Assembly (NCBI GenBank): GCA_011959405.1 | Contig: BLLX01000002.1 | Span: 1 to 64,000 of the forward strand | Reading direction: 5' to 3' | DNA length: 64,000 bases | Source of the DNA: Muribaculaceae bacterium | GTDB lineage: Bacteria; Bacteroidota; Bacteroidia; Bacteroidales; Muribaculaceae | Shown: positions 9,451 through 19,128 of the stretch, in pieces | Layout: every line of letters starts with the position of its first letter | Position numbering within the stretch: position 1 is the stretch's first letter | Made by a program: the position numbers and the translations under genes | The notes under the pieces: generated by a model | The model's database searches: none | What the model was told of the DNA's origin: nothing | What the model saw: only the letters and a program-made list of their open reading frames with translations

Positions 9451-10503
9451 ATGGCAAATGTAGGCGATTATGTCCGTTTCCTCAACGACATCGGCGGCGG
9501 ACGGATCACAAGAATAAACGGCAACACCGCATACGTAATTGACTCCGACGGGTTTGAAACGCCGGCATTACTTCGCGAATGTGTGGTAGTGCCGTCAGAC
9601 AAGCCATCATCGTCGGCTGTTGCCGTACATCAGACATCACCGTCCTCCGCGATCGCCGAAAACCCGGCACCTGCTCCACAGGCAGAAACAGCAGAAGGCG
9701 AAAAACTGACCGTAGCCGTCATATTTGAACCTCATGATATAAAGCGGCTGTCGGCAACAGAATTCGATGCCCTGCTGGTCAACGACTCAAACTACCATCT
9801 GCAATACAATATAGCCACACGTGAACGTGATGATGTGAACTGGACCCTGTTTGCCTCAGGTACCGTAGAGCCAAACACACAGATTCTGCTCGATGAGGTA
9901 ACCCGCGATGACCTGCCGGCATTCGACCGGCTCAGCGTTCAGCTTACAGCCTATAAAACAGGCAAGCCATACGAACTCAAACTTCCGGTTTCTGTAGAGA
10001 CAAAAATCGACACTACCAAATTTGTCAGACTCCACTGCTTTTCCAAGTCGCCCTACTCTCCTGTTCCTGTGCTGACAATACCCATCGTCACTGACGATCG
10101 ACCTTACCGCCAGATCTCCATGACCGGACTATCCGACATAGAGTTGTCCTCCGCAACAATAAAAGCGGACGACCGCCGCCCAAAAACTCAACTCCGGTCC
10201 GGCGAAAACTCCGGTCATGCAGGACCTGCAGTCGTGGACCTGCACATTGACCAGCTGCTGGATTCAACTGCCGGCATGAACAATGCCGACATACTATCAC
10301 GGCAAATCGAAGAATTTCACCGACACATGAAGGCCTTGAAAAACAAGCCGGGATCAAAAATCATTTTCATACACGGCAAAGGAGAAGGTGTGTTGCGGCA
10401 TACAATACTTGACCAACTGAGACGATACTATCCAAAATGTACGTCACAGGACGCATCATTCCGTGAATACGGTTTCGGAGCCACACAAATCACCATACAC
10501 TGA
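9451..10503 (+). CDS. DUF2027 and Smr-domain protein
   Basis: A 350-residue cytoplasmic protein. The N-terminal 45 residues (VGDYVRFLNDIGGGRITRI) resemble the small beta-barrel opening of MutS2/DUF2027 proteins. The middle (about 85-260) is a beta-rich DUF2027 domain. The C-terminal 90 residues form an Smr domain: VDLHIDQL at about 265 and the nuclease motif IFIHGKGEGVL at about 310. Smr domains nick or bind branched nucleic acid or act on mRNA. In Bacteroidetes this architecture is conserved but untested. The TGA and the next ATG share an A (TGATG, 10501-10505), so it is coupled to the ferredoxin gene. Confidence 0.88.
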   Translation: MANVGDYVRFLNDIGGGRITRINGNTAYVIDSDGFETPALLRECVVVPSDKPSSSAVAVHQTSPSSAIAENPAPAPQAETAEGEKLTVAVIFEPHDIKRLSATEFDALLVNDSNYHLQYNIATRERDDVNWTLFASGTVEPNTQILLDEVTRDDLPAFDRLSVQLTAYKTGKPYELKLPVSVETKIDTTKFVRLHCFSKSPYSPVPVLTIPIVTDDRPYRQISMTGLSDIELSSATIKADDRRPKTQLRSGENSGHAGPAVVDLHIDQLLDSTAGMNNADILSRQIEEFHRHMKALKNKPGSKIIFIHGKGEGVLRHTILDQLRRYYPKCTSQDASFREYGFGATQITIH

Positions 10504-11234
10504 TGCGGATACACTGCTTTTCCGGCAACGGCAATTCCGCAGCTGTGGCTGCTAGTCTTGGCCAATTGCTTCACGATGAATCCAACGACATTCTGTGGGT
10601 ATTTCCGGTCTATGCCTGGGGAATACCGCCGGTGGTCGTCAGCCGGATCAAAGAAATGGATCTGAACGGCATACGTTGCCACATGGTGTGCACTTGCGGT
10701 GATGAGACCGGCAACATTGACCGCCAGTGGCACAGACTTATCCTGTCGTGTGGCGGTGTGCCGGGAGGGATATACTCTGTGCAGATGCCCAACACATACG
10801 TGTGCCTTCCATTTTTTAATGTCGACAAACCGGAAATCGCATCACAAAAACTTAATGCTTCCGGCCAACGCATTGACACAATAGCCGAATGGCTATCAGA
10901 CAGAGATTTCCGCACCGATCTGCTACGCGGATCTCTGCCATGGTTCAAAACCACAGTAATATATCCGTGGTTTTGCCGATTTCTGACGGATTCAAGCAAA
11001 TTCCACCATACCAACTCATGCACTGCATGCGGATTATGCTCAAAAATGTGTCCCTGCCACAATATATCGACAGGGCCCGAAGGATATCCGCAATGGGACA
11101 ACCACTGCGCATCTTGCCTGAGGTGCTATCACATCTGTCCGCGCCATGCTGTGGCCTACGGCAAACGCACGGCCGGCAAGGGTCAGTACCTTCATCCGCT
11201 TTTCCGTAAATTATTCCTGATATCTGCGAAATGA
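10503..11234 (+). CDS. EFR1-type flavodoxin-like/ferredoxin protein
   Basis: A 243-residue electron-transfer protein. The N-terminal 150 residues are flavodoxin-like (CFSGNGNSAAVAASLG, then FPVYAWGIPPVV), a probable FMN site. The C-terminal region carries two [4Fe-4S] ferredoxin motifs: CTACGLCSKMCPC at about 178-190 and CASCLRCYHICP at about 206-217. This matches EFR1-family proteins of anaerobes; partners are unknown. It overlaps its upstream neighbour by one base and the acetyltransferase by four. Confidence 0.85.
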   Translation: MRIHCFSGNGNSAAVAASLGQLLHDESNDILWVFPVYAWGIPPVVVSRIKEMDLNGIRCHMVCTCGDETGNIDRQWHRLILSCGGVPGGIYSVQMPNTYVCLPFFNVDKPEIASQKLNASGQRIDTIAEWLSDRDFRTDLLRGSLPWFKTTVIYPWFCRFLTDSSKFHHTNSCTACGLCSKMCPCHNISTGPEGYPQWDNHCASCLRCYHICPRHAVAYGKRTAGKGQYLHPLFRKLFLISAK

Positions 11235-11815
11235 AATCTTCTCTTGAACTCATGCGCTCCGGAGTGTGGCATCACGGCATAACCGACGAAATCGGAGCCG
11301 CGCTTATGAAGGCTGAAGAAATGTGCTTTGATTTCAACTCCTTACGCCCGTCAATGACTGCCGAGCGCCATGCGATCATAAACCGTCTGTTCGGTTCCAT
11401 CGAGGAACCTTATGTGCTTCATAGCCCGTTTCACTGCGATTTCGGCTCACAGATCCACATCGGACACCATTTCGTAGGCAATTATAATCTAACAATTCTT
11501 GACGAAGGTCCGGTAACAATCGGCAACAACGTTTTCATCGGGCCGAACTCCGGCATTTACACCGTAACCCATGCCCTTGATCCGCAACAGCGCAACGAGG
11601 GGATCATGCGTTCCTTGCCGGTCACCATCGGCAATAACGTCTGGATCGGAGCCGGCGTGACCATTCTGCCCGGCGTGACCATAGGAGACAACTCCGTGAT
11701 AGGCGCAGGCTCTGTAGTGACCCGGTCTATTCCCGAATGGACACTTGCTGCAGGCAACCCATGCCGCCCGCTACGCCGGATTACTCCTGCGGACAAAATT
11801 ACATGCAATTTTTAA
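11231..11815 (+). CDS. Sugar O-acetyltransferase (maltose/galactoside acetyltransferase-like)
   Basis: A 194-residue trimeric left-handed beta-helix acetyltransferase. The N-terminal helical part (about 1-60) has the Maa/LacA pattern. Hexapeptide repeats run from about 75 to 180: IHIGHHFVGNYN, VTIGNNVFIGPNSGIYTVTHALD with the catalytic-type His, NNVWIGAGVTILPGV and GAGSVVTRSIPEW. It would acetylate a free sugar with acetyl-CoA. Its ATG overlaps the preceding stop (ATGA). It closes the plus-strand run and converges with the O-methyltransferase only five bases away, with no obvious terminator between. Confidence 0.88.
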   Translation: MKSSLELMRSGVWHHGITDEIGAALMKAEEMCFDFNSLRPSMTAERHAIINRLFGSIEEPYVLHSPFHCDFGSQIHIGHHFVGNYNLTILDEGPVTIGNNVFIGPNSGIYTVTHALDPQQRNEGIMRSLPVTIGNNVWIGAGVTILPGVTIGDNSVIGAGSVVTRSIPEWTLAAGNPCRPLRRITPADKITCNF

Positions 11816-11820
11816 AGTCT

Positions 11821-12450
11821 CTATGACGGAACACGCATAATCGTAAGGCCGTCACGCAAAGGCAGAATCACAGGCTTCAGATGCGTCATAGATGCAACCA
11901 GATCATTAAACCGGCGGATTCCTTCGGTCTGTGCGTCATGCGATGAAGCATCCGTGATTTTTCCTCCCCAGAGAGTATTGTCTGCCAAAATAATAGAACC
12001 GGGACTCATCTGTGGCAGCAATAATGCGAGATAATCGCAATAATTACGTTTATTGGCATCGATAAATGCCAGATCCCATCCTCCAGGCAACGACGGTATA
12101 ATTTCGAGAGCATCTCCTATGTGCAGATGTATCCGCGGATCCGACGCAAATCTCTCAGAAAGTTCATCTGCGTCCTCATCGTTTATTTCCACTGTATGCA
12201 GCTGGCCGTCCGGTCTGAGTCCCTCTGCCAGACACAATGTACTGTATCCTGTAAAGCACCCGAGTTCAATCACACGACTTGGCGCCACCATAGCCGAAAT
12301 CATCGACAAGGTGCGGCCGAGCAGATGCCCCGAACACTGATGCCCGTAGAGATGATGCAGTTGTGTATGCCGCCCGAGTCGTTTCAGGTGCTCCGGCTCC
12401 GGAGCAATATGCCCCAGAATATATTCCTCCAGTTCAGGATCTCTTTCCAT
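11821..12450 (-). CDS. Class I SAM-dependent O-methyltransferase
   Basis: A 209-residue methyltransferase of the caffeoyl-CoA/catechol O-methyltransferase type. The SAM loop is VIELGCFTGYSTLCLAEGL (about 70-88), the acidic strand-end is LHTVEINDEDADEL (about 97), and the metal-binding Asp stretch is WDLAFIDANKRNY (about 142), followed by SIILADNTLWGG. The bacterial substrate is unknown. It overlaps the 3' end of aroQ by 17 bases and is the last gene of the metK-trmD run. Confidence 0.9.
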   Translation of the reverse strand: MERDPELEEYILGHIAPEPEHLKRLGRHTQLHHLYGHQCSGHLLGRTLSMISAMVAPSRVIELGCFTGYSTLCLAEGLRPDGQLHTVEINDEDADELSERFASDPRIHLHIGDALEIIPSLPGGWDLAFIDANKRNYCDYLALLLPQMSPGSIILADNTLWGGKITDASSHDAQTEGIRRFNDLVASMTHLKPVILPLRDGLTIMRVPS

Positions 12451-12859
12451 AAATAAGCGCCTCTACCGCCAGTCTGTAACTGTCAAGGCCAAATCCGGCC
12501 ACTATTCCACGACACACAGGTGCTATAAGCGAACGGTGCCGTATCTCTTCCCGCGCGCTGACATTGGAAATGTGCACTTCAACCACCGGCAGTTCTATCG
12601 CAGCAATAGCATCGGCAATAGCAAGCGATGTGTGGGTATATGCCCCGGCATTCAGCACAATGCCGTCATAGCTGTGGTCAAATCCCACCCTATGCAGACA
12701 GTCGACAATGTCACCTTCATGATTGCTCTGGAAATATTCGATCTCGCATAAAGTCCTAAGATGCTCCAGACACCGGTCCATCGTCTCCATACCATAGATT
12801 TCAGGCTGACGACGGCCGAGAAGATTCAGATTCGGACCATTTATCACCAATATTTTCAT
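12434..12859 (-). CDS. aroQ: Type II 3-dehydroquinate dehydratase
   Basis: A 141-residue shikimate-pathway enzyme converting 3-dehydroquinate to 3-dehydroshikimate, acting as a dodecamer. The start MKILVINGPNLNLLG carries the Asn/Arg loop and is chosen at 12859 over a Met two codons earlier. EYFQSNHEGDIVDCLH (about 48), LNAGAYTHTSLAIADA with the active-site region (about 75), and VEVHISNVSAREEIRHRS (about 96) are diagnostic. Its start overlaps the stop of the preceding glycosyltransferase (ATGA). No other shikimate gene is in the window. Confidence 0.96.
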   Translation of the reverse strand: MKILVINGPNLNLLGRRQPEIYGMETMDRCLEHLRTLCEIEYFQSNHEGDIVDCLHRVGFDHSYDGIVLNAGAYTHTSLAIADAIAAIELPVVEVHISNVSAREEIRHRSLIAPVCRGIVAGFGLDSYRLAVEALIYGKRS

Positions 12860-13599
12860 AAACACTCGGAAAGACGTTTAAATAACAATTCTGTATCAGA
12901 TGCGAAAACGACAGGAAACGACGCCGCGGCAAATTCCTTATAAACAGTGCTGCTTTCTGGATCATCACGACATACAATGCCATAAGACGCACCATTCATC
13001 GCAGAATAGACATCATGGACATAACCGATCCATTCGATACGGCCGTCCATCTGTAATGCACGCGCACGGCGCACAAGCGGCATCACCTCACGAGATTCTC
13101 CCTCTCCAACGATTCTCAGCCGCCATGGCAAGTGCGTCAGGCGTCCAAGAGTCTCGATCAGTCTGTCAAGCCCGCATTCCGAATTGATAGAACCGATCCA
13201 TACCAGTATCGGCTCACCCCCCGGCTCGGGTCCGGTCAACGCACTGGAGGACGGCCTGTAACATGGCTCAGGAATATCAGCGCAAACCACAAGGTCCTTA
13301 CGACCACTCATACCAACAGCCTTTACCACCATGTCTTTCACATTTATGGAATGGACATATATATGGCGACATTCTTCGGGAGCATGACGCAACAGCCGCG
13401 ACAGATTTATAGACGCAAACATACCGGAAAGTCTGGCAGCATATGCTTCGACTCCGGCTGCCGCAAAACGCCTGACGGCATCACTCCCGGCAGCTGTGAT
13501 CACGACCGACCGTTCCGAAGAGTCTCTGGCAAGCAACAACGCTCTGGTTTCAGCGCCACGCCATCTCTGATTCCCACAGATATGTATTGATCCGGCCAT
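12856..13599 (-). CDS. Short glycosyltransferase, GT-B fold (family 4-like)
   Basis: A 247-residue protein, much shorter than a full GT4 enzyme (350-400). The C-terminal half has the expected donor-site pattern: EPILVWIGSINSECGLDRLI (about 128), LRIVGEGE (about 160) and IEWIGYVHDVYSAM (about 185), but the usual E-x7-E motif is reduced to PESSTVYKEF. The N-terminal acceptor domain is short (about 110 residues) and opens with HICGNQRWRGAE. It starts two bases after the neighbouring glycosyltransferase. It may be an authentic compact transferase or a partly degenerate one. Acceptor unknown. Confidence 0.72.
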   Translation of the reverse strand: MAGSIHICGNQRWRGAETRALLLARDSSERSVVITAAGSDAVRRFAAAGVEAYAARLSGMFASINLSRLLRHAPEECRHIYVHSINVKDMVVKAVGMSGRKDLVVCADIPEPCYRPSSSALTGPEPGGEPILVWIGSINSECGLDRLIETLGRLTHLPWRLRIVGEGESREVMPLVRRARALQMDGRIEWIGYVHDVYSAMNGASYGIVCRDDPESSTVYKEFAAASFPVVFASDTELLFKRLSECL

Positions 13600-13601
13600 T
13601 A

Positions 13602-14681
13602 TCAGAGTCCCAGAATCGACAGATAGTACTCAATATACTCGTCAGCACACTTGTCCCAGTCAAACCGGGCGGCATTTTTCAGCAACGCCTCACGGTCAGC
13701 ATCGACAGAGAGTCTGGCTGTTACTTCCGCTGCCATCTTTTCCGGCACAAGATCCTGCCAGTAATAGGCCGCGGAACCTCCAGTCTCAGGCAACGAGGTC
13801 AATTTAGACAAAAACACCGGTTTCCCGAATTTCATAACCTCTAATGGCGGGAGACCGAACCCTTCGGCTGAAGAAGGAAACAGAAATGCCGTACAGCGGG
13901 AATATAGCCAGGCCTTTTCATCCTCGCTCACGCTGTCAAGCACCACTACATTAGGCATAGCCACAGCCACAGATCGCAAATCCGGATTCTTGGCCCATCG
14001 TCCGGCAATAACCAGAGTACGGTCCGGCAGATATCTCATCATTTCCACAAGCAGCTCTGCATTTTTATAAGGCTCCAGCGACGAAAGATGAAACAGAAAG
14101 CCATTCTCCGGCAATTGTCCTGCAAAATGCGGCTCACCAAAGTGTTGGTCCATCACCGAATAGTCCTTCACGCCGTTATATATGACCCTATAAGGCTGAA
14201 GGAAAGGGAAAGCCCGCTCCACATCAGACTTGGCAAACTCAGAAATAAAAGCCAGATGCGATGCATGAGCCATACGCTGCCTGAAACGAAGGGACGCACG
14301 TTTCAGCCGCGCCCCTGTCTTTGTATGGATAAAATTGATGTCATGTACGGTCATCAGATGACGCGACGCACCTTTGATCTGCTTAAAAGTGCAATATTGA
14401 TGAGGGGTGTGGTACAGATCGCATTTTATCATGGGAAATGCGCGATAAACATAGCGCATCGATTCTGATACCTCCCTGTATCTCACATCCGGGCCAAATA
14501 CCCCAGACATGCCCTTCGGCACCAGAAAAGTAAATTCCACGCCATGATCCCGCCTGACCGATGCGGCACGCCTGCCGATCCCGCCACCAAGCCGGGTCAT
14601 GAATTCCCGAAGCCCGCACGGCACAAAGCCCATAGCGAACGCCTCGACAACGATCTGATATTTCCCTTCCCCGGCAATCAT
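13602..14681 (-). CDS. Glycosyltransferase family 4 (group 1)
   Basis: A 359-residue cytoplasmic transferase of GT-B fold, probably for a surface glycan. The N-terminal half includes the [10 protein letters not shown] acceptor-side motif and [11 protein letters not shown]. The C-terminal donor half has [13 protein letters not shown] (about 200), RTLVIAGRW and the nucleotide-sugar motif [20 protein letters not shown] (about 270), with both Glu residues of E-x7-E. The ATG at 14681 overlaps the trmD stop as ATGA, which fixes the start; a 19-residue upstream extension lies inside trmD. Confidence 0.88.
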   Translation of the reverse strand: MIAGEGKYQIVVEAFAMGFVPCGLREFMTRLGGGIGRRAASVRRDHGVEFTFLVPKGMSGVFGPDVRYREVSESMRYVYRAFPMIKCDLYHTPHQYCTFKQIKGASRHLMTVHDINFIHTKTGARLKRASLRFRQRMAHASHLAFISEFAKSDVERAFPFLQPYRVIYNGVKDYSVMDQHFGEPHFAGQLPENGFLFHLSSLEPYKNAELLVEMMRYLPDRTLVIAGRWAKNPDLRSVAVAMPNVVVLDSVSEDEKAWLYSRCTAFLFPSSAEGFGLPPLEVMKFGKPVFLSKLTSLPETGGSAAYYWQDLVPEKMAAEVTARLSVDADREALLKNAARFDWDKCADEYIEYYLSILGL

Positions 14682-15352
14682 TTCAACAGATCCGGACGTA
14701 GGCGTCTGGTGCGTTCCAGAGACTGTTCGTATCGCCATTCGGCAATACGGGCTTCATGTCCCGACAATAAAATATCAGGCACCCGCCAGCCGTTATACTC
14801 TGCCGGACGCGTATAGACAGGCGGAGCCAACAGATTATCCTGAAACGAATCGGACAAAGCGCTCTGCTCATCTCCTATGGCACCCGGGATCAGTCTTACC
14901 ATTGCGTCCGCAATCACCACTGCCGGAATCTCCCCCCCGGTCAGCACATAGTCGCCGATAGAAATCTCCTTTGTAACAAGATGCTCTCTTATGCGCCAGT
15001 CGATCCCTTTATAATGACCGCAAAGGATAATGACATTCTGGAGCAGTGACAGACGGTTGGCCATAGGCTGAGTGAGCAAATCGCCGTCGGGCGACGTGAA
15101 AATCACCTCATCATAATCACGTTCGGCTTTCAATGCGCCGATTGCACGGTCCACAGGCTCGACCTGCATCACCATGCCCGCCTCTCCGCCAAAGGGATAG
15201 TCATCAACTTTACGATGGCGGTTAGTTGTATAGTCACGCAGATTATGCACATGAAATTCTACCAGTCCTTTCTGCTGCGCACGCTTGAGAATAGAACAAC
15301 CCAACGGCGATTCCAGCATTTCCGGCAGTACGGTAAGAATATCTATGCGCAT
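14678..15352 (-). CDS. trmD: tRNA (guanine-N1-)-methyltransferase
   Basis: A 224-residue SPOUT enzyme that makes m1G37 in tRNAs reading CNN/GGN codons and so prevents frameshifting. Key blocks: [15 protein letters not shown] (about 53), [13 protein letters not shown] (about 108), [11 protein letters not shown] (about 130, the knot and SAM site), then [13 protein letters not shown] and [10 protein letters not shown]. The start is the second ATG of an ATGATG overlapping the metK stop; the first (15355) adds only one residue. It uses the SAM made by its operon partner metK. Confidence 0.97.
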   Translation of the reverse strand: MRIDILTVLPEMLESPLGCSILKRAQQKGLVEFHVHNLRDYTTNRHRKVDDYPFGGEAGMVMQVEPVDRAIGALKAERDYDEVIFTSPDGDLLTQPMANRLSLLQNVIILCGHYKGIDWRIREHLVTKEISIGDYVLTGGEIPAVVIADAMVRLIPGAIGDEQSALSDSFQDNLLAPPVYTRPAEYNGWRVPDILLSGHEARIAEWRYEQSLERTRRLRPDLLK

Positions 15353-16623
15353 CATTTGTCAAGCCCGAAAGCACTGCGTACCACGTCTACGGCATCAAGT
15401 TTCTCCCATGTGAAGAGTTCAACCTCCACATTCAGCGGCTCATGCTCGTATTTAGACTGAAACACTTTGGTCACGGTCTGCGGCTCACGGCCGAAGTGTC
15501 CGTAGGATGCTGTTTCACGATAAATAGGCAGACGCAGCTTCAACCGCTTCTCGATTCCATAAGGAGTCATGTCGAATTCAGGTATAGCCATAACCTTATC
15601 CGCTATTTCCGCATCGCTCAAATCGACCTTGGCTGTTCCGAAAGTATCGACACAAAGGCTTACGGGACGTGCGACACCGATAGCGTATGCCACCTGCACA
15701 AGCACCTCGTCAGCAACACCTGCCGCTACAAGATTTTTGGCAATATGACGGGCCGCGTATGCTGCCGAACGGTCCACTTTCGAGGGGTCTTTACCAGAGA
15801 AAGCACCGCCGCCATGCGCTCCGCGTCCACCATATGTGTCCACAATGATCTTCCGGCCTGTCAGTCCGGTGTCGCCATGCGGTCCGCCAATCACGAATTT
15901 ACCAGTCGGATTGACATGCAGCACCAATTTCTCATCAAAGAGGGCTTTCACCTCCGGACTCTGCCGGGCTATGACACGTGGCAGAAGTATGGTGCGCACA
16001 TCCTCTTTGATCACTTCAAGCATCTTCACGTCATCATCCATGAATTCATCATGCTGCGTGGAGATCACAACAGTGTGTACGCGTACCGGACGGTTATTGC
16101 CGTCATATTCCACAGTGACCTGACTCTTGGCATCAGGACGAAGATATGTCATTTCCTTTCCTTCGCGTCTTATAGCCGACAGCTCTCGGAGCAACTGATG
16201 GCTCAGGTCAAGAGTGAGCGGCATCATCGACGGAGTCTCATTAGTCGCATAGCCGAACATCATGCCCTGGTCGCCTGCTCCCTGATTCTCCGCCTCGTCA
16301 CGTTCCACACCACGGGTTATATCGCGGCTCTGCTCATGCAGGGCAGAAAACACCCCGCACGCCTTGGCATCAAACATCAGCTCGCTGTTATTATACCCGA
16401 TCTCAGAAATCACCTCACGGATAGTCTCCATCAGGTCAACATATGCGGTACTTTTCACTTCGCCGGCCACCACAACCTGTCCGGTTGTCACAAGGGTCTC
16501 ACATGCCACTTTCGACTTATGGTCGCGAGCAAGGAATTCATCAAGAATAGCGTCGGAAATCTGGTCGGCCACTTTATCGGGATGTCCCTCAGAGACCGAC
16601 TCACTCGTAAACAGATAGTTCAT
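15352..16623 (-). CDS. metK: S-adenosylmethionine synthetase
   Basis: A 423-residue enzyme making SAM from methionine and ATP. Motifs: [18 protein letters not shown] at the N terminus, [16 protein letters not shown] at about 113, [20 protein letters not shown] at about 247, and the phosphate loop [16 protein letters not shown] at about 272. It is somewhat longer than the E. coli enzyme (384), the extra length lying in the first half. It heads a run with trmD, two glycosyltransferases, aroQ and an O-methyltransferase. A -7 box lies 79 bases upstream and a 12-base palindrome lies in the leader. Confidence 0.97.
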   Translation of the reverse strand: MNYLFTSESVSEGHPDKVADQISDAILDEFLARDHKSKVACETLVTTGQVVVAGEVKSTAYVDLMETIREVISEIGYNNSELMFDAKACGVFSALHEQSRDITRGVERDEAENQGAGDQGMMFGYATNETPSMMPLTLDLSHQLLRELSAIRREGKEMTYLRPDAKSQVTVEYDGNNRPVRVHTVVISTQHDEFMDDDVKMLEVIKEDVRTILLPRVIARQSPEVKALFDEKLVLHVNPTGKFVIGGPHGDTGLTGRKIIVDTYGGRGAHGGGAFSGKDPSKVDRSAAYAARHIAKNLVAAGVADEVLVQVAYAIGVARPVSLCVDTFGTAKVDLSDAEIADKVMAIPEFDMTPYGIEKRLKLRLPIYRETASYGHFGREPQTVTKVFQSKYEHEPLNVEVELFTWEKLDAVDVVRSAFGLDK

Positions 16624-16672
16624 AAGATTTTGGATTGATTTTTAGCATTTTTTATTATGGTGGTTGCAAGCA

Positions 16673-16684
16673 GACAAATTTGTC
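16673..16684. promoter_or_regulatory. Perfect 12-base palindrome in the metK leader
   Basis: GACAAATTTGTC reads the same on both strands. It lies between the metK -7 box and the start codon, where an operator or a small RNA hairpin could act. No binding protein is known to me. Confidence 0.4.
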
Positions 16685-16702
16685 CACCCAATAATGTCAG
16701 CA

Positions 16703-16710
16703 CAAAGATA
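16703..16710 (-). promoter_or_regulatory. -7 box of the metK operon
   Basis: TATCTTTG on the minus strand fits TAnnTTTG. A T-rich tract lies directly upstream, and no TTTG occurs at the -33 spacing. It predicts a 5' leader of about 75 bases. Confidence 0.55.
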
Positions 16711-16739
16711 GCAAAAAAAACGCACTTACACTATCTGAA

Positions 16740-17621
16740 TCACAAACAGATTTTATATGTGTTGGAGAAAAACTCGCCCGAAGCAAGACTGTTCATGACC
16801 CTGCGACCGGAAAATTCCCCGTCATAGCCCACTGTGTCGCAGCTGCCGCACCAAGGCTCGATGCACACAAACGGACAGTCGGAACGCTTGTTGGTCGGGG
16901 CCCAGAGAGCCAATACGGGCATATCGAATTTCACAGTAAGATAAGGTACACGGTCGGCCGAATGCAACGTGCAGGAGTGGATCCGACGGCTGTCCATAAC
17001 GTATGTATCTATGTCAAACGTATGCGCGGTAATGGGAAGCATACCATTCTCATCAAGAACCATCGCATGCGTCTCTTCAGGTTTCACACAACCTTTTTCC
17101 AACGGAATGAGATACGACGGTGTCTCTTCCGAATCAAAAGAAAAATAGCCACGTACTGTTGCATTAGGATCAAAATCCGGGATATAGAATGCAGGATGTG
17201 CACCTATCTGGAAGTGCATCTCATCCTTGCCTTCGTTGCGCACAAACCATGTCACCGACAGTTCCCTGTCTGTCAGACGATACGTGATGAACAACATAAA
17301 CGGGAAAGGATAGGATTCAAGCGTTTCCTCTGTCGAACGAAGCCCGAGCACCACTGAATCCTCGCCACATTCCACCGGAGTAAATTCCATGTTTCTGGCA
17401 AAACCGTGAATATCGAGAGTATATTCTTTACCGCCATGACGATATATATTGTTCCAGACACGGCCGGTAATGGGAAAAAGCACCGGAGATCGTCCATTCC
17501 AGAATGCAGGATCTCCTTGCCACAGATATTCCTTACCGTCACATTTAAGGCTCTGGAGTTCAGCGCCCAGTGTTGATATATCGGCGCTCATAGCACCTTT
17601 GCTAATATGAATCAATGCCAT
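16740..17621 (-). CDS. Aldose 1-epimerase family protein (LacX-like)
   Basis: A 293-residue beta-sandwich mutarotase-like protein. The start MALIHISKGAMSADI, then LGAELQSLK, WQGDPAFWNGRSPVLFPITGR (about 35-53) and IHGFARN (about 72) match the LacX branch of aldose epimerases. The candidate catalytic His and Glu are in GAHPAFY (about 143) and FVCIEPWCG (about 255). It would interconvert sugar anomers, though LacX-type substrates are undefined. It begins 20 bases after nfnB and ends just before the metK promoter, so it probably belongs to the ffh-folD-nfn run. Confidence 0.85.
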   Translation of the reverse strand: MALIHISKGAMSADISTLGAELQSLKCDGKEYLWQGDPAFWNGRSPVLFPITGRVWNNIYRHGGKEYTLDIHGFARNMEFTPVECGEDSVVLGLRSTEETLESYPFPFMLFITYRLTDRELSVTWFVRNEGKDEMHFQIGAHPAFYIPDFDPNATVRGYFSFDSEETPSYLIPLEKGCVKPEETHAMVLDENGMLPITAHTFDIDTYVMDSRRIHSCTLHSADRVPYLTVKFDMPVLALWAPTNKRSDCPFVCIEPWCGSCDTVGYDGEFSGRRVMNSLASGEFFSNTYKICL

Positions 17622-17641
17622 ATCCTTTTGTTTATGAGTAA

Positions 17642-19120
17642 TTAATGTTTTTCTGTTACCCCCAGCAACGCATCGGCCATTGAAGCGGCAGCCCTGCGTC
17701 CGTCGCCCATGGCGAGTATCACTGTAGCGCCGCCACGCACGATGTCTCCGCCGGCATATATATCCGGCACAGACGAACGCAACGTGTCATTATCCACGGC
17801 TATGGTCTGCCTACTCGTCACTTCAAGCCCAGAAATAGAAGCCGGAATCAGTGGGTTCGGCGACACACCCACACTCACAATGACCATATCTACCTCCACC
17901 TCCGTCACATCGCCGGCTATCGCCACAGGACTTCTGCGTCCGCTTGCGTCAGGCTCGCCGAGACACATGCGCTGCAGACGCATCGCGCACACACGTCCCT
18001 GCCCGTCGCCTATATATTCAATCGGATTATGGAGTGTCAAGAATTCGATTCCCTCCTCTTTTGCATGCTTGACCTCTTCAACGCGTGCCGGCATCTCTGT
18101 CTCTCCGCGACGATACACCACATAAACGCGCTCCGCGCCCATTCTTTTAGCCGTACGACAGGAATCCATCGCCGTATTGCCGCCACCGATAACGGCAACC
18201 TTTTTCCCTCGGCAAACAGGTGTGGCCCAACCATCAGAACCGGCCCGCATGAGATTGACACGAGTAAGATATTCATTGCTCGACATCACATTGACAAGAT
18301 TTTCCCCCGGTATTCCCATGAAACGCGGCAACCCGGCTCCTGATGCGACGAAGAGACCCTTGAAGCCGTCTTTCAGCAAATCTTCATAACTCAGAGTTTT
18401 GCCTATGATGATATTTTTGCGGAACTCGACACCGATCTTGCGCAATGAATCTATCTCCCGGTCTACCACAGCATTAGGCAGACGAAACTCGGGGATACCG
18501 TATTTCAAAACTCCACCAATCTCATGCAGAGCCTCAAACACCGTCACGGCAAAACCTTTCCGGGCCATATCCCCGGCAAACGACAGTCCGGCAGGTCCGG
18601 ATCCGGCCACAGCCACCTTTATACCGTTGGATTCCGGCATCGGCCTTGACGATATGGATGGCTCTTCCGCATTGTCAGCCACATAACGCTCCAGATAGCC
18701 AATAGCCACCGGAGACTTGCCCATCCTGTTATATATACAGCGGCTTTCACACTGTTTTTCCTGAGGACACACACGGCCACAAACCGCGGGCAGCATACTT
18801 GTCTCCTTCAACACCTGCAATGCCTGCGTGAAATTCTCACGTTCAACGTTTTTGATAAATCCGGGGATATTTATGCCCACAGGACACCCCGTGACACATT
18901 GCGGATCCGGACAGTCAAGACAGCGTGCAGCCTCCATGACTGCCTGACTTCGGGAAAGACCGCAGTTAACCTCGTCGGTCAACGATGTCACGCGTATCTC
19001 AGGCGCCAGTTCCGGCATTACGGTCCGAGCTATATTCCCACGCTCACGTGCCGTACGTGATTTGCGGAGTTCTTCACGCCATTCGGCGGAACGCGGAGCA
19101 ACAGTATCAGATGTATTCAT
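17642..19120 (-). CDS. nfnB: NfnB/GltD-type NADPH-dependent oxidoreductase (glutamate synthase small-subunit-like)
   Basis: A 492-residue flavoprotein. The N-terminal region binds [4Fe-4S] clusters (ARCLDCPDPQCVTGCPVG at about 66-83; CGRVCPQEKQCESRC at about 114-128). An FAD site follows at VAVAGSGPAGLSFAGDMAR (about 170) and an NADPH site at KVAVIGGGNTAMDSCRTAKR (about 308). Its neighbour is a ferredoxin-NADP reductase-like protein. The pair matches NfnAB (also called SudAB), which couples NADH, ferredoxin and NADPH by electron bifurcation. GltD of glutamate synthase is the alternative, but no large subunit is nearby. Start at 19120, eight bases after nfnA. Confidence 0.85.
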   Translation of the reverse strand: MNTSDTVAPRSAEWREELRKSRTARERGNIARTVMPELAPEIRVTSLTDEVNCGLSRSQAVMEAARCLDCPDPQCVTGCPVGINIPGFIKNVERENFTQALQVLKETSMLPAVCGRVCPQEKQCESRCIYNRMGKSPVAIGYLERYVADNAEEPSISSRPMPESNGIKVAVAGSGPAGLSFAGDMARKGFAVTVFEALHEIGGVLKYGIPEFRLPNAVVDREIDSLRKIGVEFRKNIIIGKTLSYEDLLKDGFKGLFVASGAGLPRFMGIPGENLVNVMSSNEYLTRVNLMRAGSDGWATPVCRGKKVAVIGGGNTAMDSCRTAKRMGAERVYVVYRRGETEMPARVEEVKHAKEEGIEFLTLHNPIEYIGDGQGRVCAMRLQRMCLGEPDASGRRSPVAIAGDVTEVEVDMVIVSVGVSPNPLIPASISGLEVTSRQTIAVDNDTLRSSVPDIYAGGDIVRGGATVILAMGDGRRAAASMADALLGVTEKH

Positions 19121-19128
19121 GGCATATA

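Noticed and set aside
15442..16638. 398-codon open frame opposite metK
   Set aside because: It is a complete shadow of metK, which has all family motifs; the antisense protein is His/Arg/Cys-rich with no domain pattern.
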